A stretch of 64,000 nt of DNA from 79-D21 sp964521575 (GTDB taxonomy: Bacteria; Synergistota; Synergistia; Synergistales; 79-D21): contig CAZFSR010000006.1 in assembly GCA_964521575.1 (NCBI GenBank), positions 62,001 through 126,000 on the forward strand. Reading direction: 5' to 3'. Both the position numbers and the translations under genes were made by a program. Within the stretch, counting starts at the first letter, position 1. Each line of letters starts with the position of its first letter. The notes below the pieces were generated by a model. The model searched no databases. It was not told the DNA's origin and worked only from the letters and a program-made list of their open reading frames with translations. Positions 17,023-25,193 of this stretch are shown here, in pieces.

Positions 17023-17255
17023 TTTTTTACGATATCGAGAAAATCATCCGTGAACGCGGTATCGACAACAAATACCGGTTGACCGGAGCTGTAGCGGACC
17101 GGGCCAGGCAACTCAGCGAACAAAAAGGCCGCCGACTGACGGATGATGCCGCGAAGGAGAAGTATATATCCCTGGCTCTGGAGGAAATCGCCAGCGGGAA
17201 AGTGGTCTTCCTGAAAACCGGGACACCAAGGGAAAACCACCAGGAAAAGGATTGA
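17019..17255 (+). CDS. rpoZ: DNA-directed RNA polymerase omega subunit
   Basis: Omega is a small assembly subunit of RNA polymerase. The 78-residue protein shows the family pattern DNKYRLTGAVADRARQL, then KYISLALEEIASGKV. It lies between gmk and coaBC as usual. The start ATG overlaps the gmk stop, and coaBC begins 1 base after its stop. Confidence 0.93.
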   Translation: MIFYDIEKIIRERGIDNKYRLTGAVADRARQLSEQKGRRLTDDAAKEKYISLALEEIASGKVVFLKTGTPRENHQEKD

Positions 17256-17256
17256 C

Positions 17257-18483
17257 ATGGAATGGAAGAGAAACCGCCGCATTCTTTTGGGAATCAGCGG
17301 AGGGATTGCAGCCTACAAGATTCCTGAACTCGTGCGGTGCTTCAGGGGTTTAGGCAACCAGGTGGAAATCATCCTTACCGAAGCGGCCTCGACGCTCGTC
17401 AGTCCGCTTGTGCTGTCGACCCTTGCCGGCCGCCGTGTTTGGCTCCAAAATGATTTCCTTGGTTTTGAGCATGGCTGGGAAATTCCCCACATTTCCCTTT
17501 CAGACTGGGCGGAAATCGTCCTTGTTGCTCCCTGCACGGCGAATATGCTCCGCAGGGCTGCAAACGGCGAAGCAGAAACCCTCCTCGGCGCGGCGTTGCT
17601 GGCAACCCGAGCCCCGGTTCTCCTCTGTCCTGCCATGAACGCCAACATGTGGGAACATCCCGCGACGGTCCGGCACAAAGAAGCCTGTTCCCGAAACGGT
17701 TACCATATCCTGGAACCGGACACCGGGTACCTGGCCTGCGGAACCCAGGGCAAAGGACGCCTCCCCTCGATCGAGTCCATCGTGGAAGAAACGTGGCGCC
17801 TGCTCTGCCCTGTACGTGACCTCGCCGGCAGGAAGGTTCTCGTGACTGCCGGACCGACCTGGGAGTTCATGGATCCCGTCCGTTTCATTTCCAACCCGAG
17901 TTCAGGAAAGATGGGCTACGCAATGGCCCGGACCGCCTGGTACAGGGGAGCGGAAGTGACCTTGGTTTCCGGTCCTGTTTCCATCGAACCTCCTCACGGA
18001 GTCAATCTTGTGAAGGTACAAAATGCTGCGGAGATGTTGGAGGCGGTATTGGAAAGAGCCCAAACCGCCGATGTCATCGTAAAGGCAGCTGCAGTGGGAG
18101 ATTATCGACCGAAAACGCGTTTCGACGAAAAAATTAAGCGAAGCGGTGGAAAAGAAATGGAAGTCGTGTTCGAACAGAATCCGGACATCGCAGCCATTGT
18201 GGGATCCATCAAGCAGCCGGGACAAGTGCTGATCGGTTTTGCGGCCGAATCCCACGAAATCGAAAAGAACGCCGTGGCGAAAATTGCCGCGAAAAAACTG
18301 GATATCATCGTCGCGAACCGCATTACGGGACCGGATGGGGCTTTTGGCTCCGAAAGCAACGACATCAAGATCATCGACGCAAAAGGGAGAAGGCGGACAT
18401 TCACTGGTCCAAAAGAGGAAGCTGCATGGGCCGTTTGGGATTTCGCACTGGGAGCGGACACGGAAAGTGCCTCACGAAATTGA
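17257..18483 (+). CDS. coaBC: Bifunctional phosphopantothenoylcysteine decarboxylase / phosphopantothenate-cysteine ligase
   Basis: CoaBC carries out two coenzyme A steps: joining phosphopantothenate to cysteine and decarboxylating the product. The CoaC half (about residues 1-180) has the flavin-binding LLGISGGIAAYK, the catalytic His in EIPHISLSDW, and CPAMNANMW (PXMNXXMW). The CoaB half starts near LVTAGPTWEFMDPVR and has ISNPSSGKMGYA, KAAAVGDYRP and ANRITGPDGAFGSESN. The length of 408 is typical. coaD lies about 6 kb downstream. Confidence 0.97.
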   Translation: MEWKRNRRILLGISGGIAAYKIPELVRCFRGLGNQVEIILTEAASTLVSPLVLSTLAGRRVWLQNDFLGFEHGWEIPHISLSDWAEIVLVAPCTANMLRRAANGEAETLLGAALLATRAPVLLCPAMNANMWEHPATVRHKEACSRNGYHILEPDTGYLACGTQGKGRLPSIESIVEETWRLLCPVRDLAGRKVLVTAGPTWEFMDPVRFISNPSSGKMGYAMARTAWYRGAEVTLVSGPVSIEPPHGVNLVKVQNAAEMLEAVLERAQTADVIVKAAAVGDYRPKTRFDEKIKRSGGKEMEVVFEQNPDIAAIVGSIKQPGQVLIGFAAESHEIEKNAVAKIAAKKLDIIVANRITGPDGAFGSESNDIKIIDAKGRRRTFTGPKEEAAWAVWDFALGADTESASRN

Positions 18484-20284
18484 CGTGGTTCTTCCGGCCC
18501 CTTGGTGGACTGCCCTCACTTATGAATGCGACCGATTGGTGCAGGAGGGGATTCGTGTTTCCGTTCCTCTCGGCCGAACCCGGAGGACAGGTTTTTCCTG
18601 TGGAGCTTCAAAGCTCGAAAGCGACCTACCGACTCACTCACGTCTGCGGGAGGTCATTTCTGTTATCGACGTCGTGCCACCCTTGCCCGCTGATTTATGG
18701 AAACTCGTCCAATGGCTTGGCGGAAACCTTCTTTTTGGTGTGGGGCACGTCCTGAAAACCGCCTGTCCTTCGCCCCTTTTGAAAGGCTGCCGGGTCGATC
18801 TTGCCGATGCCGCCCCGATACAACGGAGGGGCGGTTCGCGTTCTTTCTGTTATTTCCCCCGCGAAAAAACCCGGTTCGACACCTATCTCGACGCAATCGA
18901 AAAGATGGAGGGAGGAGGTCTAGTCCTCTTCCCGGAAAGAGGTTCCCTTATCGATTTTTTCGCCCGCCTTCCGGATCGCATGAAAACCCTCTCCTGCCTC
19001 TGGCCTTTGGGGGGAGGGGAAAAATTGTGGCATGATTGGCTGTCGGTACGCCGAGGCGAGAAACGGCTGGTCTTGGGAACTTCAGGGGCGGTTTTCTCCC
19101 CGGTGCAGGATCTCTCGCTCGTCATTGTCGAGGAGGAAGCGGATCCAGGGCACCAAATGCCTTCCTTTCCGAGAATAAGCGCGAGAACGGTCGCCGGCCA
19201 CAGAGCTTCAATCTCAGGAGCTGCGATGGTCCTTGGCGGCACCTCTCCTTCGTCCCGCGTCTTCATGACTTCAAACGCCCCTTGTCCAGAAACCCCGCGA
19301 GCTCGAATTTTTTTCGTAAGGCCGCCTCTTCCGAAGGAGCCTTCGAAAGGTTTACTGCTCAAAGAGAAAGAGATCCAGGTTTCCAGGAAGCTCGTCGAAG
19401 AAACGGACAGAAGCCTGAGGGAAGGACGACATGCCCTCTGGCTACTTGACCGGAAGGGTTACGCTGGAGAACTCCGCTGCACGGAATGCGGACGAAACGT
19501 CGCCTGCAAGAGATGCGGAGGAAGGCCGCGTTGGCACCTCGACTCTGGAACCGGGGATTGCCTAGCTTGCGGGGCAATCACTCAGTGGCCGGAAGTTTGT
19601 CCTTCATGCCGAAGCCGCCTGCTGGAAATCCGGAATCCCGGCCTGGAATCGATTTACCAGCGGGCACAGGATCTTTTCGGCGAGAAATCGACGGTTAGCC
19701 TATTGGACGAATTCGCCAATCTAGGCAAAAGAGCCCGGAAGTCGATCTTGAAAGGGGCAGGGGATTCTCTTTCTCTATTCATCGGAACCCGGGCAATCCT
19801 GTCGCTTTGCCGGATGCTGGACATCGGCCTGGTGGGGTGGCTGGACGCCGACACCGAAACCTGGAAACCCGAATACGATGCAAAGGCCGATGGTTTCAGG
19901 ATCGTCTGGGCCTCTTGCTGGATGGGGAAAGACCCGGACTCGCGCAAAGTTGTCATTCAAAGCCGGAAGCCGAAAACAGGATGGCAAGTGGCCTTGGAGG
20001 CCGGGTTCGCTTATTTTTGGGCTAGGGAACTCCAGGAAAGAAAGAACCTGGAGCTTCCACCAACCTGTTTCTTGCTTGAAATATCCCAAAAGGGAAGAAT
20101 ATTGCAGGAAATTAGAAACGCCTTGGAAAATGAAGGTTTTGAGGTGTTTTCCGGTTCGCCTGGAACCGAATCTCTCCAGGTAAAAGTTAACGGTTTCGAG
20201 AGGATCCGCCGTGTGCTGGCGCCCTTCTTTGCCGTAAAATTCAACCGGCAGGATTATCCGAGGCTCAGCCTGGATTTCGAGTAA
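18467..20284 (+). CDS. priA: PriA-like primosomal protein N' without helicase motifs
   Basis: The 605-residue protein is colinear with PriA but divergent. The N-terminal DNA-binding part (EIDVVLPAPWW) and the eight-cysteine zinc region (CTECGRNVACKRC, CLACG, CPSC) are kept. However, the Walker A site (GVTGSGKTE in E. coli) corresponds to YFPREKTRFDTYL, the DEEH box reads VEEEADPGHQ, and motif VI (QVAGRAGR) is gone. It probably cannot hydrolyse ATP and may act only as a structural loader, as proposed for helicase-dead PriA of Actinobacteria. The place after coaBC is the usual one. The start GTG 18467 or GTG 18485 is unsure. Confidence 0.88.
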   Translation: MPHEIDVVLPAPWWTALTYECDRLVQEGIRVSVPLGRTRRTGFSCGASKLESDLPTHSRLREVISVIDVVPPLPADLWKLVQWLGGNLLFGVGHVLKTACPSPLLKGCRVDLADAAPIQRRGGSRSFCYFPREKTRFDTYLDAIEKMEGGGLVLFPERGSLIDFFARLPDRMKTLSCLWPLGGGEKLWHDWLSVRRGEKRLVLGTSGAVFSPVQDLSLVIVEEEADPGHQMPSFPRISARTVAGHRASISGAAMVLGGTSPSSRVFMTSNAPCPETPRARIFFVRPPLPKEPSKGLLLKEKEIQVSRKLVEETDRSLREGRHALWLLDRKGYAGELRCTECGRNVACKRCGGRPRWHLDSGTGDCLACGAITQWPEVCPSCRSRLLEIRNPGLESIYQRAQDLFGEKSTVSLLDEFANLGKRARKSILKGAGDSLSLFIGTRAILSLCRMLDIGLVGWLDADTETWKPEYDAKADGFRIVWASCWMGKDPDSRKVVIQSRKPKTGWQVALEAGFAYFWARELQERKNLELPPTCFLLEISQKGRILQEIRNALENEGFEVFSGSPGTESLQVKVNGFERIRRVLAPFFAVKFNRQDYPRLSLDFE

Positions 20285-20300
20285 ATGGGAGTGGGTATCA

Positions 20301-21620
20301 ATGGCTATCGTGACAATCGTCGGCCGACCGAACGTCGGAAAAAGTTCTCTTTTCAACCGCCTGACCGGAACTCGCAAGGCCATCGTCGACAACATGCCGG
20401 GTGTCACGCGAGACCGGCTTTACGCGGAGGTGGAAGAGGGGGATCTACGCTTTTACCTCGTCGATACGGGCGGATTGTTGCCGGACAGCGGTCACCCCAT
20501 CGATGAGCTCGTCATGCGCCAAGTGAAGGTCGCCATCGAGGAAAGCGATGTGATTCTCTTTGTCCTTGACGGCAGGGAAGGCCCCATAGGTGTCGACAGG
20601 GATATCGCAATGCTGCTGAGAAAATGCGGCAAGCCCGTCATCGTTGCGGCGAACAAGATGGACGACCCTATTCATGAGAACGAGCTTTGGGCTTCATTGG
20701 GACTAGGCTTTGAAAGGGTTGTGGGGATCAGCGCGGAACACCGCCGCAACATCGAGGTGTTGCTGGAACACATTCAGGACCTGCTCCCGGTCGAAGAATT
20801 CGATAAGGAGAATGAAACACTGAGCGTGGCCCTGATTGGGCGCCCAAACGTCGGAAAATCGAGCATCCTGAATTTCCTCGCTGGAGAAGACAGGGCCCTT
20901 GTCAGCGATATCCCCGGAACCACACGGGATGCAGTGGACTCGCTTGTCACCCTGGACGGAAAACTCTTGCGCCTTGTGGATACCGCCGGCTTGAGGAAAA
21001 AATCTCATGTCGATTCCGCCTTGGAATATTATTCCACCGTTCGGACCTACCAGGCGATCGATAGGGCTGACGTTTGCGTCCTCGTGATGGACGCGCTCGA
21101 GATTGCGACGGAACAGGATCAGCGCGTCGCCGGCCAGGTATTAGAAAGAGGCAAGGGCTTGGTCCTCCTTGTGAACAAGTGGGACCTGCTCCCTAAAAAC
21201 CCGAAGTTGGGGGACGAGATCCGTAACCGGATAAGAGAAGAGTTTGCGTTCGTTCCCCACGCTCCGATGCTTTTCGCCTCGGCCCTGTCAGGGCGGGGAA
21301 TCGAAAAATTGCCCTCGATTCTCCTGAAAGTTGCGGAAAACCGAAACCGGAGAATTTCTACGGGAAAGCTGAATCGACTCCTGAAGGATCTGCTGGCCTT
21401 CGAAAAGATGCCAAGCAGCCGTACTGGAAAAGTTCTACGCATTTCCTATTGCACTCAGGTTTCGGTTGGTCCTCCGTCATTCGCTTTCTTCGTCAACGAC
21501 CCGAAGATCATTAGCACTTCCTTCAAGCGACATGTCGAGAAAAAATTGCGGGAGTTGGAAGATTTTTCTGGTTCTCCATTAAGGATTTTTTGGCGGGCCC
21601 AGGAACGCAAAGGGCAATAA
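20301..21620 (+). CDS. der: Ribosome biogenesis GTPase Der (EngA)
   Basis: Der has two tandem G domains and helps 50S subunit assembly. The 439-residue product has the first P-loop VGRPNVGKSSLFN at residues 7-19, DTGGL and NKMD, then the second P-loop IGRPNVGKSSILN near residue 180, DTAGLRKK and NKWD, and a C-terminal KH-like domain ending RIFWRAQERKGQ. ATG 20301 follows GGGAGTGGG. It closes the long nif3-to-der run. Confidence 0.97.
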   Translation: MAIVTIVGRPNVGKSSLFNRLTGTRKAIVDNMPGVTRDRLYAEVEEGDLRFYLVDTGGLLPDSGHPIDELVMRQVKVAIEESDVILFVLDGREGPIGVDRDIAMLLRKCGKPVIVAANKMDDPIHENELWASLGLGFERVVGISAEHRRNIEVLLEHIQDLLPVEEFDKENETLSVALIGRPNVGKSSILNFLAGEDRALVSDIPGTTRDAVDSLVTLDGKLLRLVDTAGLRKKSHVDSALEYYSTVRTYQAIDRADVCVLVMDALEIATEQDQRVAGQVLERGKGLVLLVNKWDLLPKNPKLGDEIRNRIREEFAFVPHAPMLFASALSGRGIEKLPSILLKVAENRNRRISTGKLNRLLKDLLAFEKMPSSRTGKVLRISYCTQVSVGPPSFAFFVNDPKIISTSFKRHVEKKLRELEDFSGSPLRIFWRAQERKGQ

Positions 21621-21655
21621 AAGCGGTCAACATCGAGTTTCTTTGTTTCTTCCCC

Positions 21656-21684
21656 TTGACCTTCTAGGATTAAGCTGGTAATAA
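21656..21684 (+). promoter_or_regulatory. Promoter of hup
   Basis: TTGACC (21656-21661) and TAATAA (21679-21684) have a 17-base spacer. Transcription would start near 21691, leaving a leader of about 60 bases. This matches the strong expression expected for a nucleoid protein. Confidence 0.8.
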
Positions 21685-21751
21685 TAGCTTATAAAAGTAC
21701 AGTGAGGCGTTCCGTTTCGCCTCATAAATCCGTGGAGGAGGTGCGTTAGGC

Positions 21752-22030
21752 ATGACCAAGACCGACCTCGTCAATGAGCTTGCCAAGTCGACAAATATGA
21801 GCAAGAAGATGGCGGCTCATGCGGTCGACGCCCTGGTTGGCGCTATTCAGGGAGCGCTGGCAAAGGGAGAGAAGGTCCAGCTGGTGGGCTTCGGAACCTT
21901 CGAGGTGAGGGAGAGAGCTGCCCGCCAGGGGCGCAATCCCCAGAACCCGAAGAAGGTCATCAAGATTCCCGCCAAGAAGGTCCCCGTATTCCGCGCGGGC
22001 AAGGCCCTCAAGGATCAAGTGGCGAAGTAG
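21752..22030 (+). CDS. hup: HU family DNA-binding protein
   Basis: HU is a dimeric nucleoid protein that bends DNA. The 92-residue product has the family pattern MTKTDLVNELAKSTNMSKK, LVGFGTFEVRERAARQGRNP and IPAKKVPVFRAGKALKD. Ribosome binding site GGAGGAGGTG precedes the ATG. It is a single-gene unit with its own promoter and a long terminator. Confidence 0.97.
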   Translation: MTKTDLVNELAKSTNMSKKMAAHAVDALVGAIQGALAKGEKVQLVGFGTFEVRERAARQGRNPQNPKKVIKIPAKKVPVFRAGKALKDQVAK

Positions 22031-22064
22031 GAATTCCTCCACAAGACGCGCATTCATCTTTTTT

Positions 22065-22106
22065 GAATGAAGGAAGGGCGGCCTATAGGCCGCCCTTCCT
22101 TCATTC
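22065..22106. terminator. Bidirectional intrinsic terminator between hup and ksgA
   Basis: A perfect 19-bp stem, arms 22065-22083 and 22088-22106, encloses a TATA loop. A T run precedes it on the plus strand (serving the minus-strand transcript), and an AT-rich stretch follows. It ends hup transcripts and overlaps the last two codons of ksgA on the other strand. Confidence 0.9.
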
Positions 22107-22904
22107 GATTTTCCCTCTTAGCCTTTCCCAGTCTTCCGTTGCGACTTCTTCAGCCCTCACGCTCCTGGCGTAACCGAGTTCGCCGATCAGCGGTTCTGCG
22201 CTTTTTCCCCTTGAAGCCAGCCAATCCTTGAGGTTGTTCAACAGCGTCTTCCTTCTCTGGTCGAAGGCTTGCCTTAGGAGTTGCCGCCAGAGTGAGTCAG
22301 AAGCCAGGTCGAAATCACGTTCCAAAATGATCGAGACAACCGTCGAATTTACCTTGGGAGATGGCCTGAATGCGGTTGGGGGGACGTCGAAAAGGTTTTC
22401 AACCTTTCCCATTCTTTGAAGGGTGATGCCAAGAGGTGAGCGGTTCTTCCCCTTTGTGCAAGTCAGCCTTTCTGCGGCCTCTTTCTGGACCATGACCGTC
22501 ATCTGCCTGAGTCCCAGGGGGCAGAGCTCCTCCAACACCTTCCATAACAGGGGTGTCGTAATGTGATACGGAAGGTTGGCGACCAGCTTTTCGGGACACG
22601 GGGCAAGCTTTTCCGCTAGCGACATCTTCAGGACGTCTCCCCATATAAGGACAAGGCGCGGGTCTTTCTCAAGAGGGGAAAGGAAGGGAGCAAGACGCCG
22701 ATCCATTTCAACCGAGAAAAGGATTGACGGGTTCGCGGACAAAAGGCGTTTCGTCAGGACCCCGTTCCCGGCCCCGATCTCGAACAGGATCTCACCCGGC
22801 TTGATACCGGAAGCTGTGATGATCCGGCCAAGAACCGCCACGTCGATCAGGAAGTTCTGCCCGATATCGGTATTGGCCCTAAAAGAAGACTTCCCTGAAT
22901 CCAT
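22101..22904 (-). CDS. ksgA: 16S rRNA (adenine1518/1519-N6)-dimethyltransferase
   Basis: KsgA dimethylates two adjacent adenines near the 3' end of 16S rRNA. The 267-residue protein shows the GQNFLID opening, SAM-binding FEIGAGNGVLTKRLL, and the catalytic NLPYHITTPLL. The ATG at 22904 has GGAGGGACC upstream; a longer frame reaching 23003 would run through the tRNA-Pro gene and its terminator, so it is rejected. The 3' end lies within the shared terminator stem. Confidence 0.95.
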   Translation of the reverse strand: MDSGKSSFRANTDIGQNFLIDVAVLGRIITASGIKPGEILFEIGAGNGVLTKRLLSANPSILFSVEMDRRLAPFLSPLEKDPRLVLIWGDVLKMSLAEKLAPCPEKLVANLPYHITTPLLWKVLEELCPLGLRQMTVMVQKEAAERLTCTKGKNRSPLGITLQRMGKVENLFDVPPTAFRPSPKVNSTVVSIILERDFDLASDSLWRQLLRQAFDQRRKTLLNNLKDWLASRGKSAEPLIGELGYARSVRAEEVATEDWERLRGKIE

Positions 22905-22919
22905 TCCGGTCCCTCCAAA

Positions 22920-22951
22920 AGAAAAAGCGGGAAAACCGAAGTTTTCCCGCT
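22920..22951 (-). terminator. Intrinsic terminator after tRNA-Pro
   Basis: On the minus strand AGCGGGAAAAC pairs with GTTTTCCCGCT around a TTCG tetraloop, followed by TTTTTC. It lies between the tRNA-Pro 3' end and the ksgA start, so ksgA expression would require read-through or an unseen promoter. Confidence 0.87.
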
Positions 22952-22958
22952 GAAAGTC

Positions 22959-23036
<78 letters not shown>

Positions 23037-23048
23037 AGAACAGCGTGT

Positions 23049-23077
23049 ATTTTAGGGCCAAATGAAGTGCCGGTCAA
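23049..23077 (-). promoter_or_regulatory. Promoter of tRNA-Pro
   Basis: Read on the minus strand, TTGACC (23072-23077) and TAAAAT (23049-23054) are separated by 17 bases. Transcription would begin about 6 bases before the mature tRNA 5' end. Confidence 0.82.
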
Positions 23078-23137
23078 GCCGTTTCCCTCGAAAGCGATAA
23101 CAGCTAGAATGAAGAAGCGCATCAAGGAGGGAACCCC

Positions 23138-24091
23138 ATGTACGAGTATTTCCGACAGGCTTTTTTGACTTCCCGGCAGTTTTGTTCAGGAACCGTCGAA
23201 ACTCTCTTTGAAGCATTCCCTGAAAGGGTAGTGGAAATCGGCTTCGGCAACGGGGATTTCCTTGCTTACCTAACGAAATCCCTTGGCGAACGGACCCTGG
23301 TCCTCGGCTTGGAGGTTTCAGCCGTTTGTGCCCTAAAAGCCGTCAGGAGGCTTGCTCACCTGGATCCCGGCAATGTCCGAGTCATTCTCGGGGATGCGCG
23401 CTATGTACTTGAGAACTGCCTTCCAGACGGGAGCATTTCAACCATTTACATGAATTTCCCTTGTCCTTGGCCCAAAAAACGCCATTCATCAAGACGGGTA
23501 ACTCACGGACGTTTTTCCGAAAGCTTGTCGAGGGTCTTGAAAACGGGTGGCGAATTTCGACTCGTGACGGACGAGGAATGGTACGCCATTGAAGTCAAGG
23601 AGGGGTTTTCATCGAACCCCAGTCTTGAATTCGTTTCTTTCGAGATAGATCCCGTTTTGGAATTGACGACGAAATACGCTTCAAAGTGGAAGGCAATGGG
23701 GAAAAGCTCTTACCGCTTGACGATCAGGAAAACTCGGGAGGAACAAAAGACGCATCCCGTAAAAATGGAGGGAAACATGACCATGCATTGCAAGCTTTCC
23801 CTGGCCGAACCGGCCTTATCTAAAAACCAGGCGGAGAGATTGATCGGCAGAAAGGGTTCACAGGGGGCTTTTCACTGGTCTTTCAAATCGATCTACTGGT
23901 CGTCCGACGGGCATGCCCTTCTAAAAACCATTACCTCCGACGAAGGCTTTGAACAGACCTTTTTCTTCCGGCTTGTCTTCGCCGAAGCTGGCCTGCTTAT
24001 CAAGCTCGAAGACGCGGGAGCGCCTTTGCATACCCCCTCGGTACGTCTGGCCATGGATTCGCTCGCGGAATATTTCAAAGAGAAACCGTGA
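23138..24091 (+). CDS. trmB: tRNA (guanine-N7-)-methyltransferase with C-terminal extension
   Basis: TrmB makes m7G46 in tRNA. SAM-binding EIGFGNGDFLAYL lies near residues 32-44, followed by VILGDARYVL, the catalytic-region IYMNFPCPWPKKRHSSRR and RLVTDEEWY. The core ends near residue 205, and about 110 further residues follow, rich in aromatic residues and beta-type alternation; the total of 317 is longer than E. coli TrmB (about 240). Similar long forms exist in some deep-branching bacteria. Ribosome binding site AAGGAGGG precedes the ATG. A TAGAAT box at 23105-23110 may be its -10 element, but the -35 box is poor. Confidence 0.93.
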   Translation: MYEYFRQAFLTSRQFCSGTVETLFEAFPERVVEIGFGNGDFLAYLTKSLGERTLVLGLEVSAVCALKAVRRLAHLDPGNVRVILGDARYVLENCLPDGSISTIYMNFPCPWPKKRHSSRRVTHGRFSESLSRVLKTGGEFRLVTDEEWYAIEVKEGFSSNPSLEFVSFEIDPVLELTTKYASKWKAMGKSSYRLTIRKTREEQKTHPVKMEGNMTMHCKLSLAEPALSKNQAERLIGRKGSQGAFHWSFKSIYWSSDGHALLKTITSDEGFEQTFFFRLVFAEAGLLIKLEDAGAPLHTPSVRLAMDSLAEYFKEKP

Positions 24092-24180
24092 CTGGAAAAC
24101 TGAACGACGAGCGGTTCTGCGGTAAATTTGGAATTCCCGGCCTCCCGCTTCGTTCCTAAGTCCTGAAAGAAGGTATGGCG

Positions 24181-24699
24181 ATGAACCCTGTTCGCCCCAC
24201 TTCGAGCAAACTGGTTCAAGCTTTGTTTAATATAATAGGCGCTGTTGACGGAGGCTTGTTCCTGGATCTTTTTTCAGGAACAGGACGGGTCGCGTTTGAA
24301 GCGGCAAACCACGGCTTTGAAACGATCGTCGCGGTCGAGCAGGATCGCAGGGCCTGTTATGAGTTAAAGAATTCCACCAGGTTGAAAAATGCTCCGTTTG
24401 AACTTGAAGTCCTTTGCATGGACGTCAGAAGGGCAATGACCTTTCTGGCCAAGAAAGGCCGGTCTTTTGACGTCATTTTCGCGGATCCACCTTATGAAAA
24501 CGGCTGGGTTGAGGAAATGACCAGGGGAGGGGCTTTCCTTTGGCTTGAACTGCTGAAGACCGGGGGCATTTTCGTGCTGGAACACTCGTCAAGAGAGAAG
24601 ATTCCTGCTGGCGAGCAAAACTTCTCTTGGGAAACCCGGCAATACGGGGACAGCTGTCTTTCTTTCTTCAGGAAAGCCAAAAGGAGTGAGGCCAAATGA
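24181..24699 (+). CDS. rsmD: 16S rRNA (guanine966-N2)-methyltransferase RsmD, N-terminally short
   Basis: RsmD methylates G966 of 16S rRNA. The 172-residue product has RPTSSKLVQALFNII, the SAM motif LDLFSGTGRVAFEA and the catalytic DPPYENGW. It lacks the usual first 20 or so residues (R-I-I-G-G-K type strand). That segment seems to be encoded just upstream in the same frame (24088-24156, including RFCGKFGIPGLP), but is cut off by TAA at 24157-24159. ATG 24181 has AGAAGG at 7 nt; ATG 24175 is also in frame. coaD overlaps its stop by 4 nt. Confidence 0.87.
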   Translation: MNPVRPTSSKLVQALFNIIGAVDGGLFLDLFSGTGRVAFEAANHGFETIVAVEQDRRACYELKNSTRLKNAPFELEVLCMDVRRAMTFLAKKGRSFDVIFADPPYENGWVEEMTRGGAFLWLELLKTGGIFVLEHSSREKIPAGEQNFSWETRQYGDSCLSFFRKAKRSEAK

Positions 24700-25193
24700 T
24701 TCGCGCCGTGTATCCCGGTTCCTTCGACCCGATAACGAACGGTCACATTTACATCGCGGAAAGAGCCTCTTCCCTGTTCGACGAACTCTACGTCGCGGTC
24801 CTTCACAACCCCCAAAAGAGAGCCACGTTCAGCGTTGACGAGAGACAGGCGATGGCTCGCGAGGCGACCAGCCACTTGCCGAATGTCCGCATCAAGTCGT
24901 TCGAAGGTCTTCTCGTCGATTTCATGAGAAAAGAGCAAAGCCGGATCATTATCAGAGGCCTTAGGGCCCTTTCGGATTTCGAATATGAATTCCAGCTCGC
25001 CTTGATGAATCGGCAACTCGCCCCGGAAATCGAGACGCTTTTCATTGTCACGGACGCACAGTATTCGTACCTCTCGAGCAGGGCAATCAAGGAAGTGTTC
25101 CACTTCGGCGGTTCTGTCCAGGGAATGGTCCCTCCCGGAGTGTTCAGGAGACTTCGGGAGAGATTCCCCCCCAAAAGCAGCTTCAGGGAATAA
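24696..25193 (+). CDS. coaD: Phosphopantetheine adenylyltransferase
   Basis: CoaD transfers AMP to 4'-phosphopantetheine, the penultimate step of coenzyme A synthesis. The 165-residue protein has the nucleotidyltransferase motif YPGSFDPITNGHIYI at the N-terminus, IRGLRALSDFEYEFQLALMN in the middle and the YSYLSSRAIKEV motif near the end. ATG 24696 overlaps rsmD, and the rsmD-coaD pair is common. Its last 11 bases overlap the convergent tmcAL gene. Confidence 0.97.
   Translation: MIRAVYPGSFDPITNGHIYIAERASSLFDELYVAVLHNPQKRATFSVDERQAMAREATSHLPNVRIKSFEGLLVDFMRKEQSRIIIRGLRALSDFEYEFQLALMNRQLAPEIETLFIVTDAQYSYLSSRAIKEVFHFGGSVQGMVPPGVFRRLRERFPPKSSFRE

Noticed and set aside
24100..24120. GAAC-N8-GTTC as a possible LexA box
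   Set aside because: The spacing does not match known LexA sites, and the bases lie in the rsmD upstream frame.
25183..25193. Overlap of coaD and tmcAL 3' ends as a possible frameshift
   Set aside because: Both stop codons are intact and both products have normal length; it is simply a short convergent overlap.
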